Positions 22,371-64,000 of a stretch of DNA of 64,000 nucleotides are shown here, piece after piece. Each line of letters opens with the position of its first letter. Positions within the stretch are counted from its first letter, which is position 1. This DNA comes from Piscicola geometra (taxonomy: Eukaryota > Annelida > Clitellata > Hirudinida > Piscicolidae): assembly GCA_943735955.1 (NCBI GenBank), contig OX030958.1, positions 1,713,493-1,777,492 on the forward strand, given 5' to 3'. The notes under the pieces are model-generated. The model saw only the letters and a program-made list of their open reading frames with translations. It searched no databases and was not told the DNA's origin. Made by a program: the position numbers and the translations under genes.

Positions 22371-22812
22371 AACTCAATATTTTAATTGAATATGAATCAA
22401 TATTATAAGTTAATATAACTCAATATTATAATATAATACAAGTCTATATTTATCAAATACGATTAAAAGTTTTTTTAGTGTTTTCAATATTTCATCAATT
22501 TAAAAAATGAATGCGAAATACAATATTCAATGAAAATAAATGTTATTTAAATGAAATTTTAAATCCGATGCTTTAGTTATTTACAATAGAAAAATACAAT
22601 GGTATTCCTTTATGCGTGGTCTTTTAAAATTTCATCGATTCGCCATTTTATTTGTATTTTTATTTTTATTTACTAAATGGACTTTTGACTTTAATTAGAA
22701 GGTTATTTTAAAACACAATATTAACTTCACTTGGATTTTATTCGGAAATATCATTCGGGAGAGAGCTGATCAATACATTTATCTCGACTGATCATAATGC
22801 TAACCATTTATC
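22371..22812 (+). promoter_or_regulatory. MED13 5' flank / probable promoter region
   Basis: AT-rich, with no clear TATA box or initiator. An in-frame TAA at 22801-22803 shows that the ATG at 22813 is the first usable start. The transcription start cannot be placed by eye. Confidence 0.4.
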
Positions 22813-60613
<37,801 letters not shown>

Positions 60614-61399
60614 TCTTCATGATGATGATGGTCTTTCATGGTCATGATGATGATCCCGTTAGCATCTTGGTTCTTATCCAAAGGCTTAGTTTCAGTTTTG
60701 TATATGCTGGGTGGAGAGGCTGTTGTTGTTGTTGATGCAATTGATTTTCACGATTGTACAAATTGTCTTCTTCATTGTATATCGCCATCATTATATTTAT
60801 TGTGTACATTTCAACAACTAAACAATATTCATGTATTTCCATAAAGACTAAAGGTGATGATGATGATGATGATGGGGACTGAGAATGGATGAAAGTAGTT
60901 TGTATTATGGCCACATGTGACTTCAACTGGTGCATGCATGCCTTCTCATTAGTAGCTGACCAGTTGTCCTTGCTGCAAGCCTCTCTCCGTTCCTCCCTCT
61001 CTCCATCCTTCTCTCACTGAACCTCTGTGCAGGTTTCATGCAGCTCTCACCTAACCCTACCACACTCACCACGGCGCACACAACTATCATGCAGTCATTT
61101 AGAAACTTTTGCAGGCCTGCCTCACTCAGTGTATCCTTCTCTAGCATTGCCACTTGTATTACTTTCGTTGCTGCTTCACACAAGAACACAACACATTCAA
61201 TCAGTTCGGCACACGCCACCTAGCGACCGCCTCTCCTGCACCTTTGCTTCCTCGCCGACGTTCTCCTCCAGGCCTTTTGAGCACCATGACGTCAGTTCCA
61301 CTCTCAAGCGCCTTCAGACTTTTATAGCGCTATATAAATACAATCATAATCATCACACTCATCATTATTACCTTCATGCCAGCCACAACTGCATACACG

Positions 61400-61525
61400 T
61401 GCCCTTTGAGAGCGCCTTCGTCATCCTTCTCTCTCTTTCTCTTTTCTCTCTTTCTCCTTCTTTCTTCTTCTTCCTTTTTTCTCTCTTTCCTCTTTTCTTT
61501 CTTTCCTTCTTCTCTTTTTTTACTT
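61400..61525. repeat. Polypyrimidine (CT-rich) tract
   Basis: About 125 bp of nearly pure C/T (CTTTCTCTCT, TTCCTTCTTC). Able to form an H-DNA-like purine/pyrimidine structure. Confidence 0.85.
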
Positions 61526-62761
61526 TATGAAAAAATCTATTCATCTTCAATCTACCTTATTATCTTTTCCAGCCACCTCCTTCCTTCCACACTCTACCCA
61601 TGTAAATACCCACTCTGTCTCTTAGGCAATCCCCCCTCAACGCCCTCCCACATCTCGCCTCCTTCTTCCTTCTTAAACTAACTTATGTGCTCAAACGAAC
61701 ACACACACACACACACACACGTTTTGATTGGAAGCATACGAATAAATTAGATATGTATATAGGACATTATTTTTATGACCTCATTTAGCGCTTGACAAAC
61801 TTCCTGAGGCGCCAATGTTTCTTGTAAATTTGCAGACCATCGTACAATTATGTTCACCAACGAAGACTACTGCATCATTGGCATGTTGTACCACAGCATC
61901 TCTCCACTCACGCACGCATGCATACACCTTGCACAACACTCCACCATCACCCCCTCACACCACCACACCATCAGCTGGCGTGCCTGCCTGCAGAGCATGT
62001 GCCAAGCTGAACAGTGCATCGAGGCCTGTCCTTCGTTCAGGCCAGCTTGGCATCATAGTCATCATCATCATTCTGGTCTTCATCACACTTTGTTATCTCG
62101 AGCTCACTCAATCAATCACTCATTACACATTCTTAAACCTTTTCTTATGCATCCATCCATCCATCCATACCATCTTTTAATTTTGACTTAAGCACCGCCG
62201 CCACTCAGCATTCATCTCCGAATCTGCAAATTACTCAATCCTATTTTTGCTGTCGACCAAATTTATATTCATACACCAACACATACGCAAGAATTCAGTA
62301 AAGCATTATACACACACACACACACACATGCTTACAGTGCACGTCACGAATAACTTACAGAGATCATATACAGGAATGTTTAAAGATGTGATTTGATTGT
62401 TTGTGTTCTTGACAGACATCACGTGCATACCTACACAATGTGTGAGTGCATAAACTTTTGTACAGCGTTTGATGCGACATGGCACGTGTACTGTCTATTT
62501 AATTTTGTATTTATTCAATAGCTGTTCATTTGAGAATCTTGTATGTCACATCCACAATGATTATCGTGCAAGAACGATCAAGTTCAAACAACTACGAGAG
62601 TATTTCTTCAATGCAGCAATGCAGGCCTCCGCTGCCGTCCACTGGCCCCCATTGCAGAGCTGCCCACTCTCGGAGAGGTCTAACCAAACGGCAGCACCTT
62701 TGAGCGACCAAAAGCCTTCACTGTAATCAGCTCAGCATTTCAATACGAGGCTATTGATGCT

Positions 62762-62935
62762 ATTAATAGCATTATTATAGTGACGTAAGACCAGAACGAG
62801 CTTCATGCCACTTCGAACTTTCAATTGGACCAACCGTCTGAGCTAGAAAGCACCACCTATGCTTAGAAGGCATGAGTCGTTAACAACCTGGCTACTTGTG
62901 AAGCACTCCAGGGCCACTAGGTTGATAGGGTTCTA
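62762..62935 (-). mobile_element. tRNA-derived SINE, family B, with box A
   Basis: On minus it has a box A-like TAGCTCAGACGGTTGG, then the body and the tail GAAGCTCGTTCTGGTCTTAC then GTCACTATAATAATGCT. It shares the tail with 31578-31729. Confidence 0.72.
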
Positions 62936-62991
62936 CATTTGGAGAAAGCAATTTGAAGTCGTTAAAACCAAAAATAAATTATGAAAAATAT

Positions 62992-62997
62992 TTTATT
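62992..62997 (-). terminator. CPSF1: Candidate CPSF1 poly(A) signal (AATAAA)
   Basis: AATAAA on minus, about 170 bp downstream of the CPSF1 stop codon. Position and strand fit; no transcript evidence. Confidence 0.55.
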
Positions 62998-63165
62998 GTT
63001 GAAGCATTCGATACATATTCAAAGACTTTGAAACATCATTTAATATTATTTGTCCAAAGACCAATAATAATATTGTATTTTAGAATAATTATAATTTTTA
63101 ATATAAAAAAATAATGATGTTTCGGATATTTCCATAAGCGCCCATCCCTGAATGACACGACGGCA

Positions 63166-64000
<835 letters not shown>

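Larger units (their letters stand above)
60614..62991. other. Convergent intergenic region (MED13 and CPSF1 3' ends)
   Basis: Holds the MED13 3' UTR (end not visible; CATAAA at about 60840 and AATAAA at 61741 are candidate poly(A) signals), a CT-rich tract (61400-61525), a retroelement-like tail TAGCGCTATATAAATAC (61327), short CA runs (61706, 62308) and SINE-B (62762). Open frames here show no known domain. Confidence 0.6.

Noticed and set aside
21754..22377. A 207-residue YYIIL-repeat open frame on minus
   Set aside because: It is only the AATAT pentanucleotide array.
61815..62191. Open frames between MED13 and CPSF1 as an extra small gene
   Set aside because: His/Ser-rich frames on C/A-rich sequence with no domain. 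They could equally be MED13 3' UTR.

Overview
The window is animal nuclear DNA: AT-rich, intron-rich, with canonical GT-AG splicing and dense in transposons and tandem repeats. Repeat content and protein divergence fit a non-vertebrate bilaterian, perhaps a spiralian such as an annelid or leech. That placement is a guess; the sequence alone does not identify the species.

Three genuine genes can be read, all split into exons mostly too short to stand out as ORFs. (1) Positions 1-2093, minus strand: the 3' part of a gene with a scavenger-receptor cysteine-rich (SRCR) domain, cut by the left edge of the window. Two weaker exon candidates on the same strand lie near 8.4-8.9 kb. (2) Positions 22813-60613, plus strand: a complete MED13 gene (Mediator kinase-module subunit). 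I reconstructed 29 coding exons whose phases all agree and which sum to 7692 bp, or 2563 codons plus stop. (3) Positions 63166 to about 63956, minus strand: the last three exons of CPSF1 (CPSF160), convergent with MED13 and running off the right edge.

Layout. 0.2-4.0 kb: SRCR exons, a foldback element with a telomere-like loop, two tRNA-derived SINEs and a LINE reverse-transcriptase remnant. 4.0-7.4 kb: a 16-bp tandem repeat and a 19-bp AT-rich satellite. 9-21.7 kb: a nested cluster of DNA transposons. Three hAT elements there have exact 8-bp target duplications, a fourth hAT has terminal inverted repeats but no visible duplication, and one LINE is split into three pieces by two insertions. 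21.8-22.4 kb: 112 perfect AATAT copies. 22.8-60.6 kb: MED13, whose introns carry many micro- and minisatellites, SINEs, a Tc1 remnant, a hAT remnant and a repeat family (R1). Intron 24 alone is 10.3 kb, almost all of it a 22-bp minisatellite containing an exact 2244-bp higher-order duplication. 60.6-63.1 kb: the intergenic space between the two convergent 3' ends.

MED13 and CPSF1 both act in RNA polymerase II gene expression (Mediator control and mRNA 3'-end formation), but nothing here shows that they are co-regulated. The most unusual signal is structural. GT-rich repeats sit just after splice donors, and CA/CAC/CAA-rich repeats run directly into splice acceptors, across many introns of MED13 and in CPSF1. 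I see no CRISPR array, bacterial operon or other prokaryotic system.
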